Assembly: GCA_041656295.1 (NCBI GenBank)
Contig: JBBADV010000011.1
Coordinates: 29,407 to 93,406 of the forward strand
Length of the DNA: 64,000 bases
Reading direction: 5' to 3'
DNA from: Kiritimatiellales bacterium
GTDB taxonomy: Bacteria > Verrucomicrobiota > Kiritimatiellia > Kiritimatiellales > Tichowtungiaceae
Shown: piece after piece, positions 1 to 9,064 of the stretch
Numbering within the stretch: the stretch's first letter is position 1
How the letters are laid out: every line of letters starts with the position of its first letter
Notes under the pieces: model-generated
Databases searched by the model: none
Told to the model about the DNA's origin: nothing
What the model saw: the letters and a program-made list of their open reading frames with translations, nothing else
Made by a program: the position numbers and the translations under genes

Positions 1-1722
1 GCCGGTTCACAAAACGTTTACAACCGGCTGCATGCGGCTGCCGCCGCCGGCACAGTAGATGCCGAACTGAGCATCATGGGCTGTCTCGGATTCTGTCATG
101 CGGAGCCGCAAATCCGCGTAACGGATGCCGCCGGAAAGCAGTTCCTTTACATGGCGGTGAATCCGGCAAAACTGAATAAAATTATTGCCGATCATCTGCG
201 GAACGGCACGCCGGTTGCACAGTGGATTGCCGACGATTCAAGGCCGGATTTTGTTCAGCTTACCGGCAAGCAGCACCGCATCATACTCGGAAACTGCGGT
301 AAAATTAATCCGGAATCGCTCAATGCGTATCTCGTGGCGGGCGGCTATCAGGCGCTGGAGAAAGTGCTGAAAACCATGTCGCCGGCGGATGTGTGCGAAA
401 CGGTGATTGCATCCGGATTGCGCGGCCGCGGCGGCGCCGGTTTTCCGACCGGATTGAAATGGAAATTTGCCCTGAAAGAGCTGAACGAAAAAAAATATGT
501 AATTTGTAACGCCGACGAAGGCGACCCCGGCGCATTTATGGACCGCACGACGCTGGAAAGCGATCCGTTTGCGGTGCTCGAAGGCATCACGATTCAGGCG
601 TTTGCCACCGGCGCAAACGAAGGATATATTTACTGCCGCGCCGAATATCCGCTGGCGATCAGGCGGTTGAAAATGGCCATCGCCGACGCGGGAGCGCGCG
701 GCTACCTCGGCAAAAACATTCTCAGCACAGATTTTTCGTTTGAGCTTCATATTCAAGAAGGCGCCGGCGCATTTGTATGCGGTGAAGAGACGGCGCTGAT
801 GGCGTCGATTGAAGGTCAGCGCGGCATGCCGCGCCTGCGCCCGCCGTTTCCGGCGCAGTCCGGACTGTTCGGCAAACCGACAACCATCAACAACGTTGAA
901 ACGCTGGCCGGTGTGCCGTGGATTATCCGTAACGGCGCTGAAGCCTATTCTGCCATCGGCACCGAAAAATCAAAGGGCACCAAAGTTTTTGCGCTGGCCG
1001 GAAAAATTAAACGCAGCGGTCTGATTGAAGTTCCGATGGGCATTTCGCTCGCCGAAATTATTGAAGAGATCGGCGGCGGCACCGGCACCAAACGTCCGGT
1101 GAAAGCGGTGCAGATGGGCGGTCCGTCCGGCGGCTGCATACCGGCAGAGCTGTTTGCGAGTACACATATTGATTATGACGAACTGATGCGCACCGGCGCC
1201 ATTATGGGTTCCGGCGGAATGATTGTGCTCGATGATACAACCTGCATGGTCGACGTCGCGCGCTATTTCCTTGATTTCACACAGCATGAATCGTGCGGCA
1301 AATGCACCTTCTGCCGCATCGGCACCAAACGCATGCTCGAAATTTTAACGCGCATCTGCGACGGCGACGGCAGGCCGGAAGATATCGCTGAACTCGAAGA
1401 GCTGTCTGTGAAAGTTAAAGATACCAGCCTGTGCGGGCTCGGACAGACCGCGCCCAATCCGGTGCAAACCACCCTGCGCTATTTCCGGCACGAATACGAA
1501 GAACACATTCACGATAAAAAATGCCGTGCCGGAAAATGTAAAAATCTGTGCGGGTTTGAAATCACAGACCAATGTACCGGCTGTACCGTTTGCGCCAAAC
1601 AGTGTCCGGTGAATGCCATCGCCGGCGCACCGAAAAAACAGCATGTGATCAATCAGGAACTCTGCATCCATTGCGGCGTCTGTCGCGATGTCTGCAACTT
1701 CGAAGCGGTAAAAGTAATATGA
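1..1722 (+). CDS. NuoF-like NADH-binding flavoprotein subunit (HydB/HndC type), 5' end outside window
   Basis: The frame is open to the first base, so the gene starts before the window. Visible domains in order: the end of a thioredoxin-like [2Fe-2S] domain (GCLGFC at about 76-93), the FMN/NADH-binding Rossmann-like core with GRGGAGFPTGLKW (about 427-465) and CGEETALM (about 779-802), an SLBB segment, the [4Fe-4S] domain ESCGKCTFCRIGT (about 1288-1326) with its fourth Cys in SLCGLG (about 1426), and two C-terminal ferredoxin clusters, CTGCTVCAKQCP (about 1573-1608) and CIHCGVCRDVC (about 1663-1695). In the family this subunit oxidises or reduces NAD(H) and passes electrons through Fe-S clusters in soluble hydrogenases, formate dehydrogenases or transhydrogenases. 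The next gene is a GltD-like partner. No hydrogenase catalytic subunit is visible, so the final acceptor is unknown. Confidence 0.9.
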   Translation, partial: AGSQNVYNRLHAAAAAGTVDAELSIMGCLGFCHAEPQIRVTDAAGKQFLYMAVNPAKLNKIIADHLRNGTPVAQWIADDSRPDFVQLTGKQHRIILGNCGKINPESLNAYLVAGGYQALEKVLKTMSPADVCETVIASGLRGRGGAGFPTGLKWKFALKELNEKKYVICNADEGDPGAFMDRTTLESDPFAVLEGITIQAFATGANEGYIYCRAEYPLAIRRLKMAIADAGARGYLGKNILSTDFSFELHIQEGAGAFVCGEETALMASIEGQRGMPRLRPPFPAQSGLFGKPTTINNVETLAGVPWIIRNGAEAYSAIGTEKSKGTKVFALAGKIKRSGLIEVPMGISLAEIIEEIGGGTGTKRPVKAVQMGGPSGGCIPAELFASTHIDYDELMRTGAIMGSGGMIVLDDTTCMVDVARYFLDFTQHESCGKCTFCRIGTKRMLEILTRICDGDGRPEDIAELEELSVKVKDTSLCGLGQTAPNPVQTTLRYFRHEYEEHIHDKKCRAGKCKNLCGFEITDQCTGCTVCAKQCPVNAIAGAPKKQHVINQELCIHCGVCRDVCNFEAVKVI

Positions 1723-1723
1723 C

Positions 1724-1818
1724 AAGAACGTCTTAAAGACTAAAGGTCGCAGGTCTTAACGTCGAAAATTTGGCAGCCAAAAATCCGTGTTTTCCGACCT
1801 TCGACAAAAAATTTTCAA
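1724..1818. repeat. Degenerate short-period repeat between the two redox genes
   Basis: The spacer holds repeated GTC/GAC words about seven bases apart (GTCTTAA, AGACTAA, AGGTCGC, AGGTCTTAA, CGTCGAAAA), followed by TTTTCCGACCTTCGAC in the opposite sense. It resembles the clearer heptad inverted repeats at 31338-31419 but is more eroded. It ends just before the preferred start of the next gene. Confidence 0.45.
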
Positions 1819-1826
1819 ATTTAACC

Positions 1827-3908
1827 ATGAAAAATGTGAACTTAATTTTAAACGGACAGCCGGTCTCCGCGCCGGAAGGAACCACCCTCCTGGAGGTGGC
1901 GCGGCGAGAAGGATTTTATGTGCCTTCGTTCTGTCATAATGAAAAATTGAAACCGTTTGCATCCTGTTTCGTTTGCGCGGTGGAGGTTGAAGGCCGCCGC
2001 GCACTCGTGCCGGCGTGTTCCACCGTCATCACCGAAGGCATGGTGGTGAATACTGAAAACAACCGCGTAAAATCGGCGCGCAAGACCTGCCTTGAACTTT
2101 TACTGTCCGATCATTTCGGCGACTGCCTCGGCCCCTGTATGACCGCCTGCCCTGCCGGAATTGATATTCCGGGATTCATCAGTCTTATTGCCGCCGGCGA
2201 CGATGTTGCGGCGCTGGAGCTGATCCAAAACAATATGCCGCTCGCCGGCTGTCTCGGTCGCGTCTGCACGCGCCCGTGCGAAACCGCCTGCCGCCGGCAG
2301 CTGGTTGAAGAGCCGATCGCTATCTGTCAGCTGAAACGTTTTGCGGCGGATCAGGCCGGAGAAAGAATTCCGGCAAAGCGCCCTGCCTCCGGAAAAACTA
2401 TCGCTATCGTCGGCGCCGGTCCCGCCGGACTTTCGGCAGCCTTTTATCTGCAACTGATGGGGCATCAGTGCACTGTGTTTGACGCGCACGAAAATCCCGG
2501 CGGCATGATCCGCTATGGAATTCCGTCGTACCGCCTGCCGCGCGACGTGATTGACAGCGAAGTTGACGTCATTAAAAAACTCGGCGCCAAATTCTGTTTC
2601 AATCAGAAACTCGGCAGGGACATTTCATTCAAACAACTGCGCGACATATTTGATGCGGTGTTTCTTGGACTCGGCGCGCAGACAGCATCGTTGATGCGCA
2701 CGCCGGGCGAAGAGCTCGCCGGCGTTGAAAGCGGCATTAAATTTCTCGAACGCATTTCGCGCGATGAACATCAGACCGTCGGAAAAAGGGTGATTGTTGT
2801 CGGCGGCGGAAATACGGCAATAGACGCGGCGCGCACCGCACTGCGGCTCGGTGCCGGCGATGTACGCATTCTCTACCGCCGCGCACGCGAGCAAATGCCG
2901 GCGTGGAACGAAGAAATTGAAGCGGCGCTCGCAGAAGGCATAACACTCGAACCGCTGGCCGCGCCGGTGAAAATTGAACCGTCTGGCAGCGGGCTGAAAC
3001 TCACCTGCATTCGCATGGAGCTCGGCGCACCGGATGCCTCCGGACGCCGGTCGCCGGTGCCGGTGCAAAATTCTGAATTTGAAATCCAGGCGGATACGGT
3101 GATTACCGCCATCGGGCAAACGGTGGATGCCTCCGCCGTGCCGGAACTTGAAACAACGAAATGGCGCTCGATTCTTGCCAATGAAAAAACCGGTGAGACA
3201 TCTGTCGCCGGAGTGTTTGCCGGCGGCGACTGCGTGACCGGCGCCGATATTGCGGTGAATGCCGTGGCGGCCGGACGCCACGCCGCGTTTGCGATTGATC
3301 AGTATTTGCGCGGTGAACCCGTTTCCGGCGCGCCGGAATACTATAATCATACCATGGGTGAGCTGCATGAAATTCCGGCGGCGGTGTTCGACCGGTTTGA
3401 AAAATCGCCGCGTATTCCGATGCCGCACCTCGACACAGAGAAGCGCACGAAAACATTTGAAGAGGTCGAAACCGGGTTCACCGTTGAACAGGCGCGCGCT
3501 GAAGCCCGGCGCTGTATGGAATGCGGCTGCCGAGACGCGCGCGACTGCGCCCTGCGCAGTTGCGCGACAGTATGCGATGTGGATGCCAGCCGCTATGCCG
3601 GCGCACGGCGCGAGTACCGGCGAGACGATTCGCACGCCGTGGTTGTGTATGAAGAACATAAATGTATTCAGTGCGGTAACTGCGTGCGCGCGTGCGATGA
3701 ACTGCTTGACAGTCCATGCATGGGGTTTGCCGGACGCGGATTTTCAGCCCGCGTCAAACCGGCGCTCGACCGGCAGCTGGTTTTAATTAACGACGAACAC
3801 CTGCCGGATATTGTAAAATTCTGCCCCGTCGGCGCCCTCACCCTGAAAACGGATCCGGTGCCGGCACTGAAGCCGATGGAATTTTTAGAACAAGATCTTA
3901 ACCATTAG
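1827..3908 (+). CDS. Ferredoxin-GltD fusion: NuoG-N-like [2Fe-2S], FAD/NAD(P) oxidoreductase, C-terminal ferredoxin
   Basis: I start at 1827 (MKNVNLILNGQ); an in-frame ATG at 1770 would add 19 residues encoded by repeat DNA. Numbering from 1827: residues 1-80 are a plant-type [2Fe-2S] domain as in NuoG and HydA (Cys in PSFCHNEKLKPFASCFVCAVEVE), then a Cys-rich linker CLGPCMTACPAGIDIPGF as in the GltD family. Next come an FAD site (AIVGAGPAGLSAAFYL), an NAD(P) site (VIVVGGGNTAIDAART), the FAD-closing GVFAGGDC, and a ferredoxin region with CIQCGNCVRACDE and a late FCPVGAL. GltD/NfnB-like flavoproteins exchange electrons between NADPH and Fe-S clusters. Paired with the NuoF-like gene, this suggests a transhydrogenase or electron-bifurcating module. 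It has no H-cluster and no molybdopterin domain. Confidence 0.85.
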   Translation: MKNVNLILNGQPVSAPEGTTLLEVARREGFYVPSFCHNEKLKPFASCFVCAVEVEGRRALVPACSTVITEGMVVNTENNRVKSARKTCLELLLSDHFGDCLGPCMTACPAGIDIPGFISLIAAGDDVAALELIQNNMPLAGCLGRVCTRPCETACRRQLVEEPIAICQLKRFAADQAGERIPAKRPASGKTIAIVGAGPAGLSAAFYLQLMGHQCTVFDAHENPGGMIRYGIPSYRLPRDVIDSEVDVIKKLGAKFCFNQKLGRDISFKQLRDIFDAVFLGLGAQTASLMRTPGEELAGVESGIKFLERISRDEHQTVGKRVIVVGGGNTAIDAARTALRLGAGDVRILYRRAREQMPAWNEEIEAALAEGITLEPLAAPVKIEPSGSGLKLTCIRMELGAPDASGRRSPVPVQNSEFEIQADTVITAIGQTVDASAVPELETTKWRSILANEKTGETSVAGVFAGGDCVTGADIAVNAVAAGRHAAFAIDQYLRGEPVSGAPEYYNHTMGELHEIPAAVFDRFEKSPRIPMPHLDTEKRTKTFEEVETGFTVEQARAEARRCMECGCRDARDCALRSCATVCDVDASRYAGARREYRRDDSHAVVVYEEHKCIQCGNCVRACDELLDSPCMGFAGRGFSARVKPALDRQLVLINDEHLPDIVKFCPVGALTLKTDPVPALKPMEFLEQDLNH

Positions 3909-4030
3909 GCTGCGCGGTGTTTCTGTAACAATGATGCCCGTCACAGTAGCTGCGATACTGCGAAGTTGATCCGCAATCAGTTTGAGCGGTTCACCTTGAT
4001 TTGATCCGGACGTTTTACTTTACCGGTATG

Positions 4031-4060
4031 AAAAAGGGCAGGTAGAAGTGCCTGCCCCAC
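4031..4060. repeat. Partial REP-like palindrome
   Basis: GGGCAGGTAGAAGTGCCTGCCCC forms a short hairpin (GCAGG/CCTGC arms) and ends in CCCAC, like the outer end of the fuller REP copies at 40483-40537. It lies 120 bases after the redox pair. The rest of the 3909-4152 spacer shows nothing I recognise. Confidence 0.5.
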
Positions 4061-4152
4061 ATTTTACCGGCGCTATACTGACTCCGCAATATATCAGCGG
4101 CAGAGCGATGATCCGGACGACTGCCGGAATACCTCCTTGCGCAATCACGTAC

Positions 4153-4866
4153 TCACCGCCGTTCGATCCACCACCGGCGCAGGAAAATAATCGCGCAGAT
4201 GAAGATCATAAGGGACGATGCCCCCGGTTCGGGGATCAGACCGGTGACGGTAATGTCATCCACAGCCCATCCGGGGGACGGGTAGTTGTAATCCGCGCCA
4301 GTGTAGAAGATCAGCTTAAAGGTGTCGTTGGCGGATAGAAAGGAGGAGAGATCGATCGTCTCGTGCAGGTAAACGGACATATTCGTAAGATAATTCGGGA
4401 CTTGCGCTGCGTACATTCCAACCGTTCTAGGGATTCCATTGCCGGCGGTTGGATAGAGCTTGACCATCTGCCAAGCGCCGTCATTGACCGAAATCTTGAG
4501 CGATACCTCGTCACTCCCCTGGTTGTTGTACAGGTGGTAATAATCGACCAAAACGGCTGAATCCCCGGCGGTCAGCTCGGGCGAGATGATCGCCTGTGTG
4601 CGATACGCATCCAGCACAGAGGAATAGGCGACATTCATTCCGCTGTGCGCAACGAGCGGTGTCGAAATGCGCCAGTCTGTGGTTCCACTTCCATGCCAGA
4701 GCGTCCATCCGTCAAAGCCGTTCTCGAAGTCCTCAGTGAACGTGGCCCCCGTGAACAGACCGGCGGCCGCCAGACAAGGGAACAGAAGAACAAGACCGAC
4801 ACAGACATGAAGAACAATACACCGCACGACGGACTTCTCCTGCGCTCTATGATATCGAGTATACAT
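4153..4866 (-). CDS. PEP-CTERM sorted extracellular protein
   Basis: The start at 4866 (MYTRYHRAQEK) is chosen because an AAGGTAGGGA ribosome site lies just upstream; an ATG nine codons earlier (4893) has none. The N-terminus is a long signal peptide with the hydrophobic run VVRCIVLHVCVGLVLLFPC. The middle is a beta-rich domain (FTEDFENGFDGWTLWHGSG, WAVDDITV) of the type seen in carbohydrate-binding or jellyroll modules. The C-terminus is a textbook PEP-CTERM anchor: IPEPGASS, a membrane run, then the basic tail RRWWIERR. In this system an exosortase (EpsH/XrtA type, not in the window) removes the tail at the inner membrane during export. No enzymatic motif is visible, so the specific role is unknown. 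Confidence 0.8.
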   Translation of the reverse strand: MYTRYHRAQEKSVVRCIVLHVCVGLVLLFPCLAAAGLFTGATFTEDFENGFDGWTLWHGSGTTDWRISTPLVAHSGMNVAYSSVLDAYRTQAIISPELTAGDSAVLVDYYHLYNNQGSDEVSLKISVNDGAWQMVKLYPTAGNGIPRTVGMYAAQVPNYLTNMSVYLHETIDLSSFLSANDTFKLIFYTGADYNYPSPGWAVDDITVTGLIPEPGASSLMIFICAIIFLRRWWIERR

Positions 4867-5040
4867 CTTATCCCTACCTTTTTTCGTAACCATTCACGGC
4901 ATTCTGTTTTTGCGAACCCGCCTGCCGCCGGCGTAGTCGCACGGAAACCAGTATTTTCTAATTTCGACAAAATTATGATAACTTTTCAAACAGCGACATA
5001 CAAGCTCAAAAAAAGTTTTTGTATTAACTCATAGAAGTTT

Positions 5041-5200
5041 TATGCGAGCGAAGACAGAACACCACAGCTTTAGCCGTGGATGAATGAGCCTCCTGATTGC
5101 CGCGAACGCAAAGTTTCGCGGCGTTCAAGTCAGCTCCGAGAGGAGCTGTGATGAAAAAAGACCCCCGAGTTTACTCGGGGGTATCTATACCGATCGCGGT
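5041..5200. repeat. Dispersed element, copy 1, with a perfect 9-bp hairpin
   Basis: The stretch from TATGCGAGCGAAGACAGAAC to the hairpin ACCCCCGAG-TTTA-CTCGGGGGT (5161-5182) reappears in diverged form at 48571-48610 plus 48934-49030. It contains smaller stem-loops (CCACAGCTTTAGCCGTGG, AGCTCCGAGAGGAGCT) reminiscent of IS200/IS605 end structures, but there is no transposase gene here. The hairpin is not followed by a T-run on the plus strand, so it is a poor classical terminator. The remaining 4867-5283 spacer shows no gene. Confidence 0.55.
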
Positions 5201-5283
5201 ATGAATCAAACAAACTCCAACCGGATACCTGCGTTTACAACCTACCATTTCTAAAACTGAAAGACATTTTTTAAAAAAACCGG

Positions 5284-5325
5284 TTGACAAATCTCAATGA
5301 AAAACAAAGATAGTAATCAATTACT
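5284..5325 (+). promoter_or_regulatory. Promoter and inverted-repeat operator of the tetR-efflux operon
   Basis: A consensus -35 TTGACA (5284-5289) is followed by a weak -10 region around GATAGT (5309-5314; the spacing is loose). Overlapping it is AGTAAT-CA-ATTACT (5312-5325), an inverted repeat with perfect 6-bp arms. A palindrome over the promoter directly before a tetR gene is the usual arrangement for TetR autorepression. The regulator link is inferred. Confidence 0.55.
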
Positions 5326-5345
5326 TACTTTATGTGGAAACTAAT

Positions 5346-5954
5346 ATGAACTCATCAAATAAATATCTTTCCGCTGGGAAACGACGGGCGTTAACGGTGG
5401 AAGCGGTGGTTGAGCTGGCCGGAGAACAGAACCCGAACGAAATTACCACAGCCTCCATTGCCGAACGCATGGGACTGACCCAGGGTGCGCTCTTTCGTCA
5501 TTTCCCAAATAAAGCTGCCATCTTACAGGCGGTTATGGAATGGGTGGCCGAACGATTAATTTCCCGCATTGAAAAAGAAATTTGTGCAGAGCCCTCTCCT
5601 CTTGCCGCACTTAAACGTATGTTTATGGCGCATGTGGACTTTATAACAGAGCACCCCGGTATTCCCCGTATGTTGTTTGGTGAATTGCAACACTCTGAAG
5701 AAACCGCGCCCAAGCAAATAGCACAAATGCTCATCCGCCGGTATAGGAAACACCTCAATCGTTTATTTGAACAGGGAAAGTGCTGCGGTGAATTTGATGA
5801 AACACTTGATAGCAAGGCTGCAGCCACGCTCTTCATCGGCACTGTTCAAGGATTGGTTATGCAATCGTTGATCGCTGGAGATGTGAGCCATATGCGTCGC
5901 GATGCACCGAACGTTTTTGCCATCTATCAGCAGGGCATCAGGAGTGCATCATGA
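5346..5954 (+). CDS. TetR/AcrR family transcriptional regulator
   Basis: The ATG at 5346 (MNSSNKYLSAGKRR) is preferred; a GTG at 5334 would add four residues. The N-terminal helix-turn-helix is clear (EITTASIAERMGLTQGALFRHFPNKAAIL, given here as positions of roughly residues 34-62), with the TetR hallmark aromatic and Lys/Arg residues of FRHFPNK. The C-terminal part is an all-helical ligand/dimer domain of normal length (whole protein about 202 residues). Its 3' end overlaps the next gene by four bases (ATGA), so it leads the efflux operon, and it probably represses the operon through the palindrome at 5312-5325. The ligand is unknown. Confidence 0.9.
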   Translation: MNSSNKYLSAGKRRALTVEAVVELAGEQNPNEITTASIAERMGLTQGALFRHFPNKAAILQAVMEWVAERLISRIEKEICAEPSPLAALKRMFMAHVDFITEHPGIPRMLFGELQHSEETAPKQIAQMLIRRYRKHLNRLFEQGKCCGEFDETLDSKAAATLFIGTVQGLVMQSLIAGDVSHMRRDAPNVFAIYQQGIRSAS

Positions 5955-7102
5955 AAAGATTGCCTTTCCAAAAAACCACATTGACACTGATCGCCGTACT
6001 TGTTCCTCTGCTTGCACTTTTTGTCTATGTGGCCTTGCGTTCAGGACCGCTTGCTCCGGTATCGGTTGTATTGGCCGCCGTCGAAAGCAAGAGCATTTCA
6101 CCGGAACTATTCGGCACAGGAACCATTGAGGCCCGTTATACCTACAAGATTGGTCCCACGTTTGCGGGACGGGTTAAACGTCTGGACGTACACGTTGGTG
6201 AACGTGTCAAGACCGGTCAGGTACTTGGCGAAATGGATCCGGTGGATCTTGATGAACGTATCAGGGCGCAGAATGCCTTGCTGAATCGAGCAAACGCTCA
6301 GTTAAATGAAGCGCAGGCGCGTAAAGATTATGCGCAGTTACAGGCTTTACGTTACGGGCAGCTACTTAAAGCGCGCTCCACCAGTGAGGAAATAGCGGCC
6401 GCCAAGCAGCAAGACCTCCTGGTTGCGAAAGCGGGATTGATCGCAGCACAGGAAGAGCTGTCCCGTGTACGTGCCGAGCGAGAGGCGCTAAAGGCACAAC
6501 GCAGTAATTTATCATTGATTGCACCGGTCGATGGTTTGGTGGTCTCGCGTGATGCCGACCCGGGAACCACCGTAGTCGCGGGTCAGGCGGTCGTGGTGCT
6601 GATTGATCCAAATGCGCTTTGGGTCAATGTTCGTTTCGATCAGCTTCGCGCACAAGGTCTCGCCGCCGGTTTATCGGCCCGGATCACATTACGATCCCGG
6701 ACAGGCAGACAGCAGACTGGATGTATTCTGAGAGTTGAACCCCTGGCAGACGCAGTAACAGAGGAAATACTGGCCAAAGTTGTCTTTGATCAACTTCCCG
6801 ATCCGATGCCGCCGATCGGCGAGCTGACCGAAGTAACGATTACCTTACCGGCGCTCATGGCTGCACCGGTGATCCCTGCTGCCGCAATTCATCACATCGA
6901 TGGCAGGTTGGGCGTATGGCAGGTAATACATCGTAATCTTCGTTTTACACCGGTTTCACTGGGAACAGCCGATTTAGAGGGCTATGTGCAGGTACTTGAA
7001 GGGCTTGAGGTTGGTGACCGGGTAGTGGCCTACAGCGAAAATGCATTGAATAAGCGCCATCGGATTCACGTTGTTGACTATATTCAGGGAGTGGCGCAAT
7101 GA
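5951..7102 (+). CDS. Periplasmic adaptor (membrane fusion protein) of a tripartite efflux pump
   Basis: A single N-terminal membrane anchor (residues about 10-30, LTLIAVLVPLLALFVYVAL) is followed by the lipoyl half-motif GRVKRLDVHVGERVKTGQVL, a long coiled-coil hairpin rich in Ala, Gln, Glu and Arg (residues about 100-185), the second lipoyl half (LIAPVDGLVVSRDADPGTTV) and a beta-barrel/membrane-proximal domain. This is the HlyD/RND-type adaptor architecture that links an inner-membrane transporter to a TolC-like channel. It overlaps tetR upstream and the permease downstream (ATGA), so it is translated in a coupled series. The cargo cannot be read from the sequence. Confidence 0.9.
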   Translation: MKRLPFQKTTLTLIAVLVPLLALFVYVALRSGPLAPVSVVLAAVESKSISPELFGTGTIEARYTYKIGPTFAGRVKRLDVHVGERVKTGQVLGEMDPVDLDERIRAQNALLNRANAQLNEAQARKDYAQLQALRYGQLLKARSTSEEIAAAKQQDLLVAKAGLIAAQEELSRVRAEREALKAQRSNLSLIAPVDGLVVSRDADPGTTVVAGQAVVVLIDPNALWVNVRFDQLRAQGLAAGLSARITLRSRTGRQQTGCILRVEPLADAVTEEILAKVVFDQLPDPMPPIGELTEVTITLPALMAAPVIPAAAIHHIDGRLGVWQVIHRNLRFTPVSLGTADLEGYVQVLEGLEVGDRVVAYSENALNKRHRIHVVDYIQGVAQ

Positions 7103-8304
7103 TCAGTTTGGCTGGTCGCGACATCATGCACTCCTGGGGAAAATTTGTCTTTACCGGCATGGGTCTTGGGCTGCTGATCGGCATCACACTGTCGATGGCG
7201 GGGATTTATCGCGGCATGGTGGATGATGCCAAAGTGCTGCTCGACAATAGCGGTGCCGATCTCTGGGTGGTACAGAAGGATACTCTTGGTCCCTACGCTG
7301 AGTCATCAAGTCTCTTTGATGATATCTGGCGCGGGATTCGAGGCATGCCGGGGGTGGAGCGGGCAGCAAACATCACTTATCTCACCATGCAGGTGGGAAA
7401 ACAAAATGGTGACGTACGTGCCATGGTTACCGGCGTCACTCCTGGAGGACCAGGGACACCCGGGTGGCCGCCATATCTCGTCGCGGGGCGCCAGATTACC
7501 CGGAGCCATTACGAGGCCGTCGCCGACATCACTTCCGGATTTAAACTTGGCGACCGTATCCGGATCCGACGCAACCACTACACCATAGTCGGCCTGACCA
7601 GAAGGATGGTCTCTTCCAATGGCGACCCGATGGTGTTCATTCCTCTTAAAGACGCTCAGGAAGCACAGTTTCTAAAAGATAATGACGCCATCCGGGAGCA
7701 GCGTCGACGCACGGCCGAGAACCCTGCTTTTAACCGTCCCGGAGTGCCAGGCCTGCTCGATGCGGTTATTGCCTTACAAAGCACCAACCCCTACGTCAAT
7801 GCGGTTTTGGTGCGGGTTGAACCGGGCCATGCCCCGGAAGAAGTCGCTGAATCGATCCGCCGCTGGAAGCGCTTAACCGTCTATACCCGCAGCCAGATGG
7901 AAGAAATTTTGATTGGTAAGCTGATCGCCACCTCTGCCAGACAAATTTTTATGTTCCTGGTGATCCTTGCAATGGTCAGCTCCGCCATCGTGGCCTTCAT
8001 CATCTACACTCTGACACTCGGAAAAATTCGTGAAATTGCGGTTTTGAAACTGATCGGCACGAAGAATCGCACCATTGTCGGTTTGATTATGCAACAGTCC
8101 ATCGCTTTAGGTTTGATCGGCTTTGTGGTGGGCAAAATCTCGGCAACGTTAGTGATGGCGCCACTCTTCCCAAAATATGTGCTGTTACAACCCCTTGACT
8201 CCGTTATGGGTTTTATCGCCGTGGTTACGATCTGCGTATTGTCGAGCATTATCGCCATTCGCGCTGCACTCAAGGTTGATCCAGCCGAAGCCATAGGGGG
8301 CTGA
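7099..8304 (+). CDS. FtsX/DevC-like ABC transporter permease
   Basis: This is a 401-residue MacB/FtsX-family permease: one N-terminal transmembrane helix (GKFVFTGMGLGLLIGITLSM region), a large periplasmic domain (residues about 40-270, with ADLWVVQKD near its start), and three C-terminal helices (IFMFLVILAMVSSAIVAFII, IALGLIGFVVGKISATLVMA, and the last one before DPAEAIGG). It matches DevC-type permeases, which work with a separate ATPase, adaptor and outer-membrane channel, as here. The start overlaps the adaptor stop, and the ATPase begins one base after the stop. Confidence 0.88.
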   Translation: MISLAGRDIMHSWGKFVFTGMGLGLLIGITLSMAGIYRGMVDDAKVLLDNSGADLWVVQKDTLGPYAESSSLFDDIWRGIRGMPGVERAANITYLTMQVGKQNGDVRAMVTGVTPGGPGTPGWPPYLVAGRQITRSHYEAVADITSGFKLGDRIRIRRNHYTIVGLTRRMVSSNGDPMVFIPLKDAQEAQFLKDNDAIREQRRRTAENPAFNRPGVPGLLDAVIALQSTNPYVNAVLVRVEPGHAPEEVAESIRRWKRLTVYTRSQMEEILIGKLIATSARQIFMFLVILAMVSSAIVAFIIYTLTLGKIREIAVLKLIGTKNRTIVGLIMQQSIALGLIGFVVGKISATLVMAPLFPKYVLLQPLDSVMGFIAVVTICVLSSIIAIRAALKVDPAEAIGG

Positions 8305-8305
8305 C

Positions 8306-9016
8306 ATGACTGCTAAAGGTATCCGTATCCAGGGGTTAAAAAAACGCTATGGGCGCGGCGATACCGCTGTTGATGCCCTGAAAACCGTCGACATGCATGT
8401 TGCGCCGGGTGAGGTCGTTGGGCTGATCGGTCCCTCAGGTTCCGGTAAAAGTACGCTCCTTAAATGTTTGGGAGCAGTGATCGAACCGACCGCCGGAAGA
8501 ATGATACTCGGTGATGACATTATTTATGACGACGGGTGGAAGGTCAAAGATCTTCGTGCCTTGCGACGGGACCGGATCGGTTTTGTATTCCAGGCACCTT
8601 ATCTGATTCCTTTTCTCGATGTCACCGACAACGTCGCCCTTCTGCCCATGTTGGCCGGAATGCAGAATGCCGAGGCCCGTAAGCGGGCAATAGAATTGTT
8701 TAAAGCGCTTGATGTGGAACATCGCGCCAAGGCCATGCCGTCTCAACTCTCTGGTGGAGAACAGCAGCGAGTGGCTATTGCACGTGGCTTGGTGAATCGC
8801 CCCCCGGTAATATTGGCCGATGAACCGACCGCTCCCCTCGATAGTGAGCGCGCCCTGGCCGTAATCCGGATCTTGAACGATATGGCCAAACGATTCAAGA
8901 CCGCCATTATTGTCGTCACCCATGATGAAAAAATCATTCCTACCTTTAAACGCATTTATCATATCCGTGACGGGGTGACCTATGAAGAGGAGGGCGAAGG
9001 ACGTAGCTTCGAATGA
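8306..9016 (+). CDS. ABC transporter ATPase (MacB/LolD/DevA-like)
   Basis: The 236-residue nucleotide-binding subunit shows Walker A GPSGSGKS (residues 42-49), a Q-loop in VFQAPYLIPF, the signature LSGGEQQRV, Walker B VILADEPT and the switch His in VVTHD. It belongs to the class that pairs with FtsX-type permeases and drives mechanotransmission to the adaptor and channel. The D-loop reads APLD where SALD is usual; the Asp is kept. It is the fourth gene of the tetR operon. Confidence 0.92.
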   Translation: MTAKGIRIQGLKKRYGRGDTAVDALKTVDMHVAPGEVVGLIGPSGSGKSTLLKCLGAVIEPTAGRMILGDDIIYDDGWKVKDLRALRRDRIGFVFQAPYLIPFLDVTDNVALLPMLAGMQNAEARKRAIELFKALDVEHRAKAMPSQLSGGEQQRVAIARGLVNRPPVILADEPTAPLDSERALAVIRILNDMAKRFKTAIIVVTHDEKIIPTFKRIYHIRDGVTYEEEGEGRSFE

Positions 9017-9064
9017 AATTTACCCAAAGAGGCCGTACAGAAAGCCTCCTCGAGGAGCATTTAT

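Noticed and set aside
2625..3659. 344-codon minus-strand frame opposite the GltD-like fusion
   Set aside because: The plus strand carries clear FAD, NAD(P) and ferredoxin motifs; the reverse frame is a GC-bias shadow.
1..3908. A complete [FeFe]-hydrogenase
   Set aside because: No H-cluster motifs (TSCCPxW, MPCxxKxxE) occur in either protein.
5161..5182. Classical rho-independent terminator
   Set aside because: The 9-bp stem is perfect, but no U-tract follows on the plus strand (GTATCTATACC).
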